DNA of 5,855 bases from Actinomycetota bacterium (GTDB lineage Bacteria; Actinomycetota; Thermoleophilia; Solirubrobacterales; Solirubrobacteraceae). Positions 1 through 5,839 of the stretch are shown here, one piece after another (the stretch's first letter is position 1; each line of letters opens with the position of its first letter). Made by a program: the position numbers and the translations under genes. A model generated the notes under the pieces. It saw only the letters and a program-made list of their open reading frames with translations, ran no database searches and had not been told where the DNA came from. The stretch is taken from positions 1 to 5,855 of the forward strand of contig WLNG01000097.1 in NCBI GenBank assembly GCA_009699915.1, written 5' to 3'.

Positions 1-1
1 C

Positions 2-820
2 CTGCACGTCGCGCTCTGCGGCCCGGCGCACGCTGAGCCGCTGCTGCTCCTGCACGGCTGGCCGCAGCACTGGTTCATGTGGCGACGGGTGCTCCCGCAG
101 CTGGCGGCCACCCGACGCTGCATCGTCCCGGATCTGCGCGGCCTGGGCTGGAGCGACGCGCCGCCCAACGGGTATCGCAAGGAGCTGCTCGCCGATGACA
201 TCCTCGCGCTGCTCGACGCGCTCGGGATCGAACAAACCGATCTGATCGGACACGATTGGGGCGGCTGGGTCGGCTTCCTGATCGCGCTGCGCGAACCGGC
301 GCGGCTGCGCCGCTTCCTCGCCCTCAACATCCCGCCGCCGTGGCCGGCGCGTCAGGGGCGCGCACGGGTGTTGCTGGCCTCGTGGCGGCTCTGGTATCAG
401 GTGGTGATGGCGACGCCCGGCGTCGGCACGCGAATCGTTGGCCGTCCGAAGCTCCTTGCGAAGCTGTTGCGCGCCGACAACGTCCAGCCGGGGGTGTTTC
501 CCGACGCCGACGTCGCCGAGTTCGCTGCGGCACTCGCAGAGCCCGCTCGCGCCGCCGCATCGGCTCGCTACTACCGAGACTTCCTGCTGCACGAGCTGCC
601 GCAGCTGCTCGGCGGGCGCTACGCGGGTGTTCCGCTTGCGGTGCCGACGCAGATCCTCTTCGGGACCGGTGATCGTGCGATCGCACGGGTCCTGATCGAG
701 GGCGCCCAGCGTCCGGGTGATCCGCTGGCAGTCGAGTTGGTCGAGGGATCGGGGCATTTCCTCGCCGAGGAGCTCCCCGATTTCGTCGTGAAGCGTGCGC
801 GTGAGTTCCTCGGTGCCTGA
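2..820 (+). CDS. Alpha/beta-hydrolase, epoxide-hydrolase-like, 5'-truncated
   Basis: The reading frame is open to the window edge, so the N-terminus (probably about 15-30 residues) is missing. An internal ATG at 77 is not the start, because the conserved HGWP oxyanion-hole motif lies upstream of it at visible residues 18-21. The nucleophile elbow is GHDWGG with Asp85 (codon 254-256). An Asp here, rather than Ser, is the mark of the epoxide hydrolase/haloalkane dehalogenase branch. The likely acid is Asp224 in FGTGD, and the base is His252 in GSGHF. A Tyr-Tyr-Arg stretch at 190-192, in the cap region, fits the ring-opening tyrosine of epoxide hydrolases. HGWP favours epoxide hydrolase over dehalogenase, which usually has HGNP. 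The expected reaction is hydrolysis of an epoxide to a diol in the cytoplasm; the substrate is unknown. The next gene begins about 34 bp downstream on the same strand. The fold and Asp nucleophile are firm; the activity is inferred. Confidence 0.88.
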   Translation: MHVALCGPAHAEPLLLLHGWPQHWFMWRRVLPQLAATRRCIVPDLRGLGWSDAPPNGYRKELLADDILALLDALGIEQTDLIGHDWGGWVGFLIALREPARLRRFLALNIPPPWPARQGRARVLLASWRLWYQVVMATPGVGTRIVGRPKLLAKLLRADNVQPGVFPDADVAEFAAALAEPARAAASARYYRDFLLHELPQLLGGRYAGVPLAVPTQILFGTGDRAIARVLIEGAQRPGDPLAVELVEGSGHFLAEELPDFVVKRAREFLGA

Positions 821-854
821 GCCGTCCGCCGATCGGGGCGCAACCTTCGCGGAC

Positions 855-1817
855 ATGGCGGGTTTGAGCGGCATGGCCACCAGGCTTGTCATCGTCTTCG
901 TGATCACGCTGATCGCCGCCGTCACGCTTCCTCGGCTGGCGGCCGCGGCCGAGCCGCTGGCCTTCGCCGATCCGGCCGCGACGGAGATCGCCGCGCTCGA
1001 CGGGTCGATTGCGTGGGCAAGCGGCCCGCGGACCGGACCGCAGCGTCTGATGATTCATACGGCCTCGGGGACCAGGCGCGTTCCGGGTGCGCCGCTCGCG
1101 GTTGGCTACCGGTCGCTCGATCTCGGTCGCGATGACCACGGTGGGCTGGTGCTGAGTTATCAGCGCTGTCGCACGCTCAGCGCCTGCGCCGCACGACGGG
1201 ACGACCTGCATGGCCACCGCTCGAGCTTTCGGGGGCTCGCGCCTGCGGGCTGCACGCTGACCACGGCACCGGCGATCTGGCGTTATCGCGTCGCGTACGG
1301 ACTGTTCTGCGCCCAGGCCGGTCGGGAGGATCAGCGTCGTTCGGGGCTGTACGTCAAGGCTGTCGGAACAGCGCCTCGACGGATTGCGCGTCCGAGCGAG
1401 GTGGCCAGGTACGGGATCTCCTCGGTGACGTCGGTCGATCTGCGGGCGACCACTGTCGCTGCGATCTACTCGGATATCTACTCCTATGCCGCGATCTCTG
1501 GGATTTGGGGCGGTGGGATGCGCGCATTCCTGGCCGGCGCGTCCGAGGGTGAGAGCGACGCGCACGTCCCGGGCCTTGCGCTGGGTTCCGGCGGGGTGCT
1601 GTGGGCCTTGACCGATGCAGAGCACGCCGGCGACCCGCTCGAGGCGATCATCTTCCGGCTGATCGGCGGGTGTCGCAGCCATGAGGTCATGCAGACGCCC
1701 GAGGCGTCCGGGACCTACGCGGCGACAGACATCGCCGTCGATGGGACGAGGCTCTACGAGCTTGTGCCGGGTGTCGGGATCAGGCTGCATGCCTTCACAC
1801 CCTCCGCCGGCTGCTGA
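855..1817 (+). CDS. Secreted protein of unknown function with six cysteines
   Basis: I do not recognise a named family. With the ATG at 855 it is 320 residues; an ATG at 873 gives 314, and GTG starts at 795, 801 or 813 would overlap the preceding gene. No start has a good Shine-Dalgarno. The 873 start gives the cleanest signal peptide: one Arg, a hydrophobic run of about 15 residues, then LAAAA followed by EP, a plausible signal peptidase I site. The mature part is rich in short beta-like segments with Gly/Asp turns, suggesting a beta-propeller-like or other all-beta fold; this is inference. Six cysteines (two near YQRC...SAC, then GC, FC, GGC and the very last residue) are all in the predicted exported part, which fits three disulfides. 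No catalytic motif is visible. It may be co-transcribed with the upstream hydrolase. That it is a real gene is well supported by the long frame and the signal peptide. Confidence 0.75.
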   Translation: MAGLSGMATRLVIVFVITLIAAVTLPRLAAAAEPLAFADPAATEIAALDGSIAWASGPRTGPQRLMIHTASGTRRVPGAPLAVGYRSLDLGRDDHGGLVLSYQRCRTLSACAARRDDLHGHRSSFRGLAPAGCTLTTAPAIWRYRVAYGLFCAQAGREDQRRSGLYVKAVGTAPRRIARPSEVARYGISSVTSVDLRATTVAAIYSDIYSYAAISGIWGGGMRAFLAGASEGESDAHVPGLALGSGGVLWALTDAEHAGDPLEAIIFRLIGGCRSHEVMQTPEASGTYAATDIAVDGTRLYELVPGVGIRLHAFTPSAGC

Positions 1818-1865
1818 GCGCTCACCGCGCGCACCGCGCTGCGCCCGCGCCAGTCCTGGACAGCT

Positions 1866-1898
1866 GAGACCGATCGTCGCCCCGTGCTGCGCGGTCTC
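1866..1898 (+). terminator. Weak inverted repeat, possible terminator
   Basis: GAGACCG (1866-1872) pairs perfectly with CGGTCTC (1892-1898) around a 19-nt loop, 48 bp after the stop of the secreted-protein gene. The sequence that follows (CATCTGTGTCTCG) is only mildly T-rich, so it is not a classical intrinsic terminator. It is the only notable structure I find in the spacer 1818-1968, which otherwise shows no credible gene. Confidence 0.25.
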
Positions 1899-1968
1899 CA
1901 TCTGTGTCTCGCCAGCGATCCCGGGCCCGTCAGCGCGCCTACGCTCCCGGCTGCCGGCCACGGCCTGA

Positions 1969-2039
1969 AGGCGACGATGAGAATCGAACTCATGTACACG
2001 GCTTTGCAGGCCGCTGCGTAGCCACTCCGCCACGTCGCC
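1969..2039 (-). tRNA. tRNA-Cys (anticodon GCA)
   Basis: Read on the minus strand, this folds into a complete cloverleaf. The acceptor stem is GGCGACG/CGTCGCC (2033-2039 with 1970-1976). The D arm has a 3-bp GCG/CGC stem. The anticodon stem is GCGGC/GCCGT with one G-U pair, and the loop is CTGCAAA, with anticodon GCA at 2005-2007. The variable loop is 4 nt, and the T arm is ATGAG-TTCGATT-CTCAT. The unpaired discriminator base (1969) is U, the classic identity base of tRNA-Cys. The 3' CCA is not encoded and must be added after transcription. It is divergent from tRNA-Val. Confidence 0.96.
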
Positions 2040-2052
2040 AGGATGCGCAGGG

Positions 2053-2058
2053 AGCGTA
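2053..2058 (-). promoter_or_regulatory. Probable -10 element of tRNA-Cys
   Basis: On the minus strand TACGCT matches the TANNNT -10 pattern and ends 13 nt before the mature 5' end of tRNA-Cys, which leaves room for a short 5' leader removed by RNase P. I see no good -35 at 16-19 bp, so the call rests on the -10 and its position. Confidence 0.45.
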
Positions 2059-2090
2059 GCGGGGGCGCCCCAGAGGCGCTGCTGCGCTGC

Positions 2091-2096
2091 TACTGT
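2091..2096 (+). promoter_or_regulatory. Probable -10 element of tRNA-Val
   Basis: TACTGT matches TANNNT and ends 12 nt before the mature 5' end of tRNA-Val, nearly the same spacing as the tRNA-Cys element facing the other way. No convincing -35 is seen. Between the two -10 elements lies GGGGCGCCCC (2062-2071), a perfect 10-bp palindrome, which may be chance in such G+C-rich DNA. Confidence 0.45.
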
Positions 2097-2108
2097 TCCC
2101 GCGTCCCA

Positions 2109-2181
2109 GGGCGATTAGCTCAGCTGGGAGAGCGCCGCCTCGACAAGGCGGAGGTCACTGGTTCGAGCCCAGTATCGCCCA
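2109..2181 (+). tRNA. tRNA-Val (anticodon GAC)
   Basis: A complete 73-nt cloverleaf. The acceptor stem is GGGCGAT/ATCGCCC (2109-2115 with 2174-2180). The D arm is GCTC-AGCTGGGA-GAGC. The anticodon stem is CCGCC/GGCGG with loop TCGACAA, and the anticodon GAC is at 2142-2144. The variable loop is AGGTC and the T arm ACTGG-TTCGAGC-CCAGT. The discriminator is A, as expected for tRNA-Val. CCA is not encoded (the next bases are CTG). A protein-coding gene starts only 42 bp downstream on the same strand. Confidence 0.97.
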
Positions 2182-2203
2182 CTGCGGATGAACGTCCGCG
2201 CAG
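2182..2203 (+). other. Hairpin directly after tRNA-Val
   Basis: GCGGA (2184-2188) pairs with TCCGC (2195-2199) around TGAACG. CT/AG pairs can extend the stem past a 2-nt bulge. It begins at the first base after the tRNA discriminator. The sequence downstream is not T-rich, so it is not a standard terminator. It could mark the tRNA 3'-processing site or be a leader structure for the oxidoreductase. It includes an in-frame ATG (2188) in its stem, which argues against that ATG as a start. Confidence 0.35.
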
Positions 2204-2223
2204 TTGGGCATACGGGGTCTGTG

Positions 2224-3648
2224 ATGGCTTCTCATCCGGGCTCCGATGTGCTGATCGCCGGCGGAGGCGTCGCCGCTCTCGAGGGGCTGCTTGCGCTCCG
2301 TGCTCAGGCCGGCCAGGCCGCGGTGATCACGCTGCTGGCCGCAGAGAGCGACTTCGTGCTGCGTGCCAGCGCGGTCGTCGAGCCATTCTCGCGCGGCCAT
2401 GCGCGGCGCGTTCCGCTGCGCGAGATCGTCGAGGACCATGGCGCGCACCTGGAGGTGGGCGTGCTCGCCGCGGTTGAGCCGGAACGGCATCTCGCAATGA
2501 CGGCCGATGGACGCGAGCTGCACTACGACCGGCTGCTGGTCGCGCTCGGCGCGCTGCAGGCCGATCCGTTTCCTGGCGCGACGGTCTTCAGGGCGAGCGA
2601 CGGTGACCCGGCGTTCCTGGAGGTCTTGGCGCAGGCCGTCGCCGGGGAACACGGCGCGCTGGCCTTTGTGGTGCCGCCCGGGGCATCGTGGGCACTGCCG
2701 CTCTACGAACTCGCGCTGCTCACGAGCATGCATCTCGCAGAGCATGGGGCGCCACCGGTTGAGCTCAGCGTCGTCACGCCCGAGAAACACCCTCTGGAGA
2801 TCTTCGGCCGCCGTGCCGCTGATGAGGTCGAGCGACTACTGGAGCAGGCGCAGATTTCGCTGCGGACGCTGAGCCGCGCCCGGGCACTGGAGGGCGGGCG
2901 CCTCAGCCTTGAGGGCGGTGGCGCGGTCCACGCGGATCGGGCGGTGTCGCTGCCCACGCTCGTGGGGCCGAAGCTCCCGGGCCTGCCCGCCGATGGGCTC
3001 GGCTTCATCCCGGTGGATGAGCATGGCCGCGTTGCGGGGCTTGCCGACGTCTTCGCGGCGGGCGACTGCACGAGCTTTCCCGTCAAGCAGGGTGGCATCG
3101 CCGCCCAGCAGGCAGATGCCGCCGCGGCGGCGATCGCTGCAAGCCTCGGGCTGCTCACCGATCCGCCGCCGTTCCGCCCCGTGCTGCGCGGCCTGCTGCT
3201 CACTGGCTCGTCCCCGAGGTACTTCCGCGCGGAGCCCGGCGCTGGGCGCGAGCCGGCGAGTGTCGCGATCGATGCGCCAGCTCCCGATGCGCGCTTCTCC
3301 GGCGAGGGAATCTCGACCCGTAGCGCGCTCTGGTGGCCTCCGAGCAAGGTCGCAGGAAGTCACCTCGGCTTCTGGCTCGGGCGGCCGAGGGGCACGGGCG
3401 ACGGGGAGCTTGAGGATCGCTTTGTTCGGGGCGACGACGCGGCAGCCGACGCGGAGTGGCAGGCCGCGCTTGAGCTGGCGCTGCTGATGGCTGAGAACGA
3501 GGCGCGCTTCGGCGACTGGACGGCGGCGCTGCGTGCGCTCGACTCCGCCCAGGCACTGACCGGTGCGCTCCCGGCCGAGTGGGCGCAGCGCCGGGATCTG
3601 TGGGAGGCCGAGCTCGCGGGGACTCCGCGGTCGGATCTCGCCGGCTGA
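2224..3648 (+). CDS. FAD-dependent oxidoreductase, NDH-2/SQR-like superfamily
   Basis: A 474-residue flavoprotein. The N-terminal Rossmann motif is GGGVAALE (13-20), for the FAD ADP moiety, with Glu41 at the end of the second strand as the likely ribose-binding acid. YDRLLVALGA (101-110) is the usual ATG-like segment. LADVFAAGDC (about 273-282) and the Ala-rich helix after it form the C-terminal FAD-binding motif. The second, NAD(P)H-type Rossmann site is degenerate: VVPPGASWALPLYELAL replaces GxGxxG. Cys282 is the only cysteine, so there is no redox disulfide, and it cannot be a canonical disulfide reductase or sulfide:quinone reductase. A segment with WWPPSK (near 370) and an acidic, Ala-rich, helical, TPR-like tail (about 400-474) close the protein. 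No membrane helix is evident. ATG 2224 is preferred over GTG 2221 and ATG 2188 because GGGGT (2214-2218) sits 5 nt upstream and the Rossmann fold starts at once. The family is firm; electron donor and acceptor are unknown. Confidence 0.87.
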   Translation: MASHPGSDVLIAGGGVAALEGLLALRAQAGQAAVITLLAAESDFVLRASAVVEPFSRGHARRVPLREIVEDHGAHLEVGVLAAVEPERHLAMTADGRELHYDRLLVALGALQADPFPGATVFRASDGDPAFLEVLAQAVAGEHGALAFVVPPGASWALPLYELALLTSMHLAEHGAPPVELSVVTPEKHPLEIFGRRAADEVERLLEQAQISLRTLSRARALEGGRLSLEGGGAVHADRAVSLPTLVGPKLPGLPADGLGFIPVDEHGRVAGLADVFAAGDCTSFPVKQGGIAAQQADAAAAAIAASLGLLTDPPPFRPVLRGLLLTGSSPRYFRAEPGAGREPASVAIDAPAPDARFSGEGISTRSALWWPPSKVAGSHLGFWLGRPRGTGDGELEDRFVRGDDAAADAEWQAALELALLMAENEARFGDWTAALRALDSAQALTGALPAEWAQRRDLWEAELAGTPRSDLAG

Positions 3649-3660
3649 GGACGCCCTCAG
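3645..3660. terminator. Perfect hairpin holding both convergent stop codons
   Basis: CTGAGG-ACGC-CCTCAG is a perfect 6-bp inverted repeat with a 4-nt loop. The left arm holds the oxidoreductase TGA (3646-3648), and the right arm holds the esterase stop (TCA at 3657-3659, TGA on minus). With 8 bp between the genes there is little other room for termination. No T-tract flanks either side, so it would have to act without a U-run or together with Rho. Confidence 0.4.
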
Positions 3661-4730
3661 GCGCCGAGGGCGCGGCGCAGCACGCCGCCCATCTCGATCA
3701 CGGCATCGCGCCCGGACCGGCCGACGCCGACCATGTTGGCGAACCCGTGGATGAAGCCCGCATGGCGGCGCAGGGTGACCGGAATGCCCTCCTCGCGCAG
3801 CCGCTGGGCGTAGGCCTCGCCTTCATCGCGCAGCGGGTCGAAGCCCGCCGTCACGATGTGCGCGGGTGCGGCGGCCGAGAGGTCGGGGGAGAACAGTGGG
3901 GAGGAGCGCGGGTCGGGTGCCACGCGCGGCTCGTCCGCACCCAGGTAGGTGCTGCGGTACCACGCCATCGCCGCGACGGTGAGGAAGAATCCGCTCCGGA
4001 AGAGCTGCTGGGAAGGACGGTCCTGGGTGACGTTGTCCACCGCCGGGTAGATCAGCAGCTGGAACGCCGGCCGCGGACCGCCTGCGCGCACCGCATCGTT
4101 CGTGCAGACCGCAGCGAGGTTGGCGCCGGCGCTGTCGCCGCCGACCGCGATCCGTGCCGGGTCGGCGCCGAAGCGCTCCCCAGACGTCGCGACGTCGAGG
4201 AAGGCCGCGGTGGCGTCGTCGGCCGCCGCCGGGTACGGGTGCTCCGGCGCGAGCCGGTAGGCGACCGACAGCACGCGCGCCCCGGACGCCTGTGCCAGAT
4301 GTCGGCAGAGCGCGTCGTGGGTGTCGATCGAGCCGACGACCCAGCCCCCGCCATGGAAGAAGATCAGCAGCGGGTGCAGGCCGGGTCCTGCGGCCTCCGC
4401 AGGGACGTAGAGCCGTGCGGCGAGCGGCCCGTCGGCGCCCGCCACAGCCGCGTCACGGATCATCGCCAGCGCCAGCGGCGTGCCCGCGACAGAGGTCGTC
4501 GAGGCGCGAACCCGCGCCCGCGCCTGGTCCACGGTCATGGTGCTGACATCCGCTCCGCCGCGCATCTTCATGAGGCGCAGGATGGCCGCGTGCTCGAGGT
4601 TGAGCGGCACACCCTCGATCACAATCGGCTTCCCGGCGAAGCGCGCGAGCGCGCGTGGGGGAAGGGCGAGCAGACTGGACGCGATTCGCGCGTCCCGGCG
4701 CTCTGCGAGCGTTGACGGGTAGCTCGGCAT
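3657..4730 (-). CDS. HSL-family (GDSAG) alpha/beta-hydrolase, esterase/lipase-like
   Basis: A 357-residue hydrolase of the hormone-sensitive-lipase group (alpha/beta-hydrolase fold 3). The oxyanion motif HGGGW starts at His126. The nucleophile is Ser200 in GDSAGAN, the acid Asp298 in GFDPLRDEG, and the base His328 in GFIHGF. The YRLAPEHPYPAA stretch between the first two motifs is typical of the family. About 100 N-terminal residues form the cap region, as in actinobacterial LipN/LipI-like esterases. No signal peptide is seen, so it is probably cytoplasmic. It should hydrolyse carboxylic esters, likely short to medium acyl chains; the natural substrate is unknown. The ATG at 4728-4730 is chosen because it lies 4 bp after the stop of the upstream hydrolase gene. 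The frame continues to 4793, but that would overlap the neighbour by about 60 bp and add an unlike Arg/Pro-rich stretch. Translational coupling with the upstream gene is likely. All catalytic residues are present. Confidence 0.92.
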   Translation of the reverse strand: MPSYPSTLAERRDARIASSLLALPPRALARFAGKPIVIEGVPLNLEHAAILRLMKMRGGADVSTMTVDQARARVRASTTSVAGTPLALAMIRDAAVAGADGPLAARLYVPAEAAGPGLHPLLIFFHGGGWVVGSIDTHDALCRHLAQASGARVLSVAYRLAPEHPYPAAADDATAAFLDVATSGERFGADPARIAVGGDSAGANLAAVCTNDAVRAGGPRPAFQLLIYPAVDNVTQDRPSQQLFRSGFFLTVAAMAWYRSTYLGADEPRVAPDPRSSPLFSPDLSAAAPAHIVTAGFDPLRDEGEAYAQRLREEGIPVTLRRHAGFIHGFANMVGVGRSGRDAVIEMGGVLRRALGA

Positions 4731-4734
4731 GGTC

Positions 4735-5790
4735 TCAGGCTCGTTCTCCGGCGATCGTCGGCGACGATCCCGGGTCGGGGCGGTCGGGCGCAACCGCCTG
4801 GTCGAGGAACTCCAGCAGAGCGCGGTTGAAGGTCCGCGGGCGTTCGAACATCGGCACGTGGCCGGTGTCCTCGAGGATCAGCGTCGTCGCGCGCGGGATC
4901 CGCCGCGCGAACTCGTGGGCGTCGCCGAGCGGGACGAGCACGTCGTCGGCGCCGTGGATGACGAGGGTCGGGCAGCCGATGTCACTGAGGTGATCGACGA
5001 AGCGGTGGCCGATCAGCGCCTCGAGCGCCGGGAAGAAGCCGGCCGAGCCGGTGTGCTGAACCTGCTCGGCGAGGAGGTCGCGGGCGAGCAGCGTCGGATG
5101 CCGCGCAACCGACCCCATCGCCAGCTGGACGAACCCGGGCCGCCGGAGCATCGCGCGCGCCTGTGCCCGCCGGACCTGCGGGTCGGTCCCGGGCTTGGCT
5201 GCACCCGCCACAAGGAAGCGCCCGACGCGGTCGCTGATCGGGTTGCGGTTCTCCGAGGACGAGATCCCGGCGGCATCGACGAGTACCAGCAGCTCGGCGC
5301 GCTCCGGGTGGCGGATCGCGGTCTCGGCGGCGATGAAACCACCCATCGAGTTCCCGACGAGAGCGACCGGCCCGAGTGCCAGCTCGGCGCAGAGCGCGTC
5401 GACGGTCCGCGCGTACTCCGTGATCGAGATCGACGCGGATGGGAGTGCCGAGCGGCCGAAGCCGGGTAGGTCGAACGCGATCGCGCGATACCCGGCGGCC
5501 GCGACGGCAGGCAGATTCTCCAGCCAGTTCTGCCAGCAGCCACCGAGGCCGTGGACGAAGACGACCGCCTGATCGCCGGTGCCCAAGTCGACGACGTTGA
5601 CCGGTCCTCCGGGCAGCGTGATCGTGGACTGGTGCTTGGCCCATGGAACCTCGCGCCAGTCGGGTTCTGCGCTCGCGCCGTAGTCGGCGTCGGCGCGCCG
5701 GGCGGCACGACGGGAGGCCGGCAGCGCCGGGGACGGCCAGACGCTCCGCAGGATTCCGCGGCGATAGTGGCGGTCGGCGGTGGGCGCCAT
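4735..5790 (-). CDS. MhpC-like serine alpha/beta-hydrolase
   Basis: A 351-residue alpha/beta-hydrolase with a full triad. The oxyanion loop is HGLGGCW (His80), the nucleophile Ser148 in GNSMGG, the acid in GADD (Asp282 or Asp283), and the base His311 in DTGHVPMFE. DLPGFGRS precedes the nucleophile, as in the MhpC/BphD/esterase branch. Family members include C-C bond hydrolases of aromatic ring-cleavage products, esterases and haloperoxidase-like enzymes; sequence alone does not choose among them. The first 55 residues or so are a basic then acidic extension rich in Arg/Ala, ahead of the usual first strand, so it is longer than a typical family member (about 270-300). It is not a clear signal peptide. 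The ATG at 5788-5790 has no Shine-Dalgarno, but TACCGT lies exactly 7 nt upstream, which suggests a leaderless mRNA. It is the first gene of an operon with the HSL-type esterase, which follows after 4 bp. Confidence 0.9.
   Translation of the reverse strand: MAPTADRHYRRGILRSVWPSPALPASRRAARRADADYGASAEPDWREVPWAKHQSTITLPGGPVNVVDLGTGDQAVVFVHGLGGCWQNWLENLPAVAAAGYRAIAFDLPGFGRSALPSASISITEYARTVDALCAELALGPVALVGNSMGGFIAAETAIRHPERAELLVLVDAAGISSSENRNPISDRVGRFLVAGAAKPGTDPQVRRAQARAMLRRPGFVQLAMGSVARHPTLLARDLLAEQVQHTGSAGFFPALEALIGHRFVDHLSDIGCPTLVIHGADDVLVPLGDAHEFARRIPRATTLILEDTGHVPMFERPRTFNRALLEFLDQAVAPDRPDPGSSPTIAGERA
4753..4769. repeat. 17-bp dyad near the hydrolase gene junction
   Basis: GATCGTCG-G-CGACGATC is perfectly symmetric around one base; as RNA it gives a 7-bp stem with a GGC loop. 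It lies in the last codons of the MhpC-like gene, 22 nt before the start codon of the HSL-type esterase. It could tune expression of the second gene, or be a chance result of Thr/Ile/Ala/Gly codon choice. Confidence 0.35.
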
Positions 5791-5797
5791 CGCTCGG

Positions 5798-5826
5798 ACG
5801 GTACTGGCCGCGCGGCGTGAGGGCCA
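5798..5826 (-). promoter_or_regulatory. Leaderless promoter for the hydrolase operon
   Basis: On the minus strand the -10 TACCGT (5798-5803) ends 7 nt before the ATG at 5790, the usual distance from a -10 to a transcription start. Transcription would therefore begin at or next to the start codon. A candidate -35, TGGCCC (5821-5826), lies 17 bp upstream; it matches TTGACA only partly (T, G and C). The lack of a Shine-Dalgarno agrees with a leaderless message. Confidence 0.5.
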
Positions 5827-5830
5827 GTAC
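5801..5830. promoter_or_regulatory. 9-bp inverted repeat, possible operator
   Basis: GTACTGGCC (5801-5809) and GGCCAGTAC (5822-5830) are perfect inverted copies separated by 12 bp. Their centres are 21 bp apart, two helical turns, a spacing suited to a dimeric regulator binding one DNA face. The arms overlap the -10 and -35 candidates of both divergent promoters, so a bound protein would be expected to control both. Similarity extends outward to 16 of 19 bases per side, up to the start codons. The symmetry may alternatively come simply from two similar promoters facing away from each other. Confidence 0.5.
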
Positions 5831-5833
5831 GGT
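5805..5833 (+). promoter_or_regulatory. Leaderless promoter for the divergent right-edge gene
   Basis: The -35 candidate TGGCCG (5805-5810), a 17-bp spacer and the -10 TACGGT (5828-5833) lie 6 nt before a GTG at 5840. The architecture mirrors the minus-strand promoter almost base for base, which supports both. The gene it would drive lies outside the window apart from its first codons. Confidence 0.4.
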
Positions 5834-5839
5834 TCGCGC

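Noticed and set aside
1815..1824. Palindrome TGAGCGCTCA over the stop of the secreted-protein gene
   Set aside because: As RNA it would leave only a 3-bp stem with a 4-nt loop, too short for a terminator, and such palindromes are common in G+C-rich DNA.
324..2033. A very long open frame (569 codons) on the minus strand
   Set aside because: It is antisense to the epoxide-hydrolase-like and secreted-protein genes and begins inside the tRNA-Cys gene. The peptide is Arg/Pro/Ala-rich with no domain, typical of stop-poor frames in G+C-rich DNA.
2062..2071. GGGGCGCCCC palindrome between the divergent tRNA genes as an operator
   Set aside because: It is pure G/C and easily due to chance; nothing else supports protein binding there.
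2043..2477. A plus-strand frame encoding RLAQLGERRLDKAEVTGSSP
   Set aside because: This is the familiar false translation of a tRNA gene (tRNA-Val at 2109-2181), and it then runs out of frame into the oxidoreductase gene.
2224..3648. Sulfide:quinone oxidoreductase as the specific function of the flavoprotein
   Set aside because: Canonical SQR needs at least two conserved redox cysteines; this protein has only Cys282.
3579..4715. A 378-codon plus-strand frame antisense to the HSL-type esterase
   Set aside because: The minus-strand frame has a complete catalytic triad and family motifs. This one is a low-complexity Arg/Gly/Ala shadow.
4729..5469. A 246-codon plus-strand frame antisense to the MhpC-like hydrolase
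   Set aside because: A shadow of a well-supported gene with no recognisable domain or start signal.
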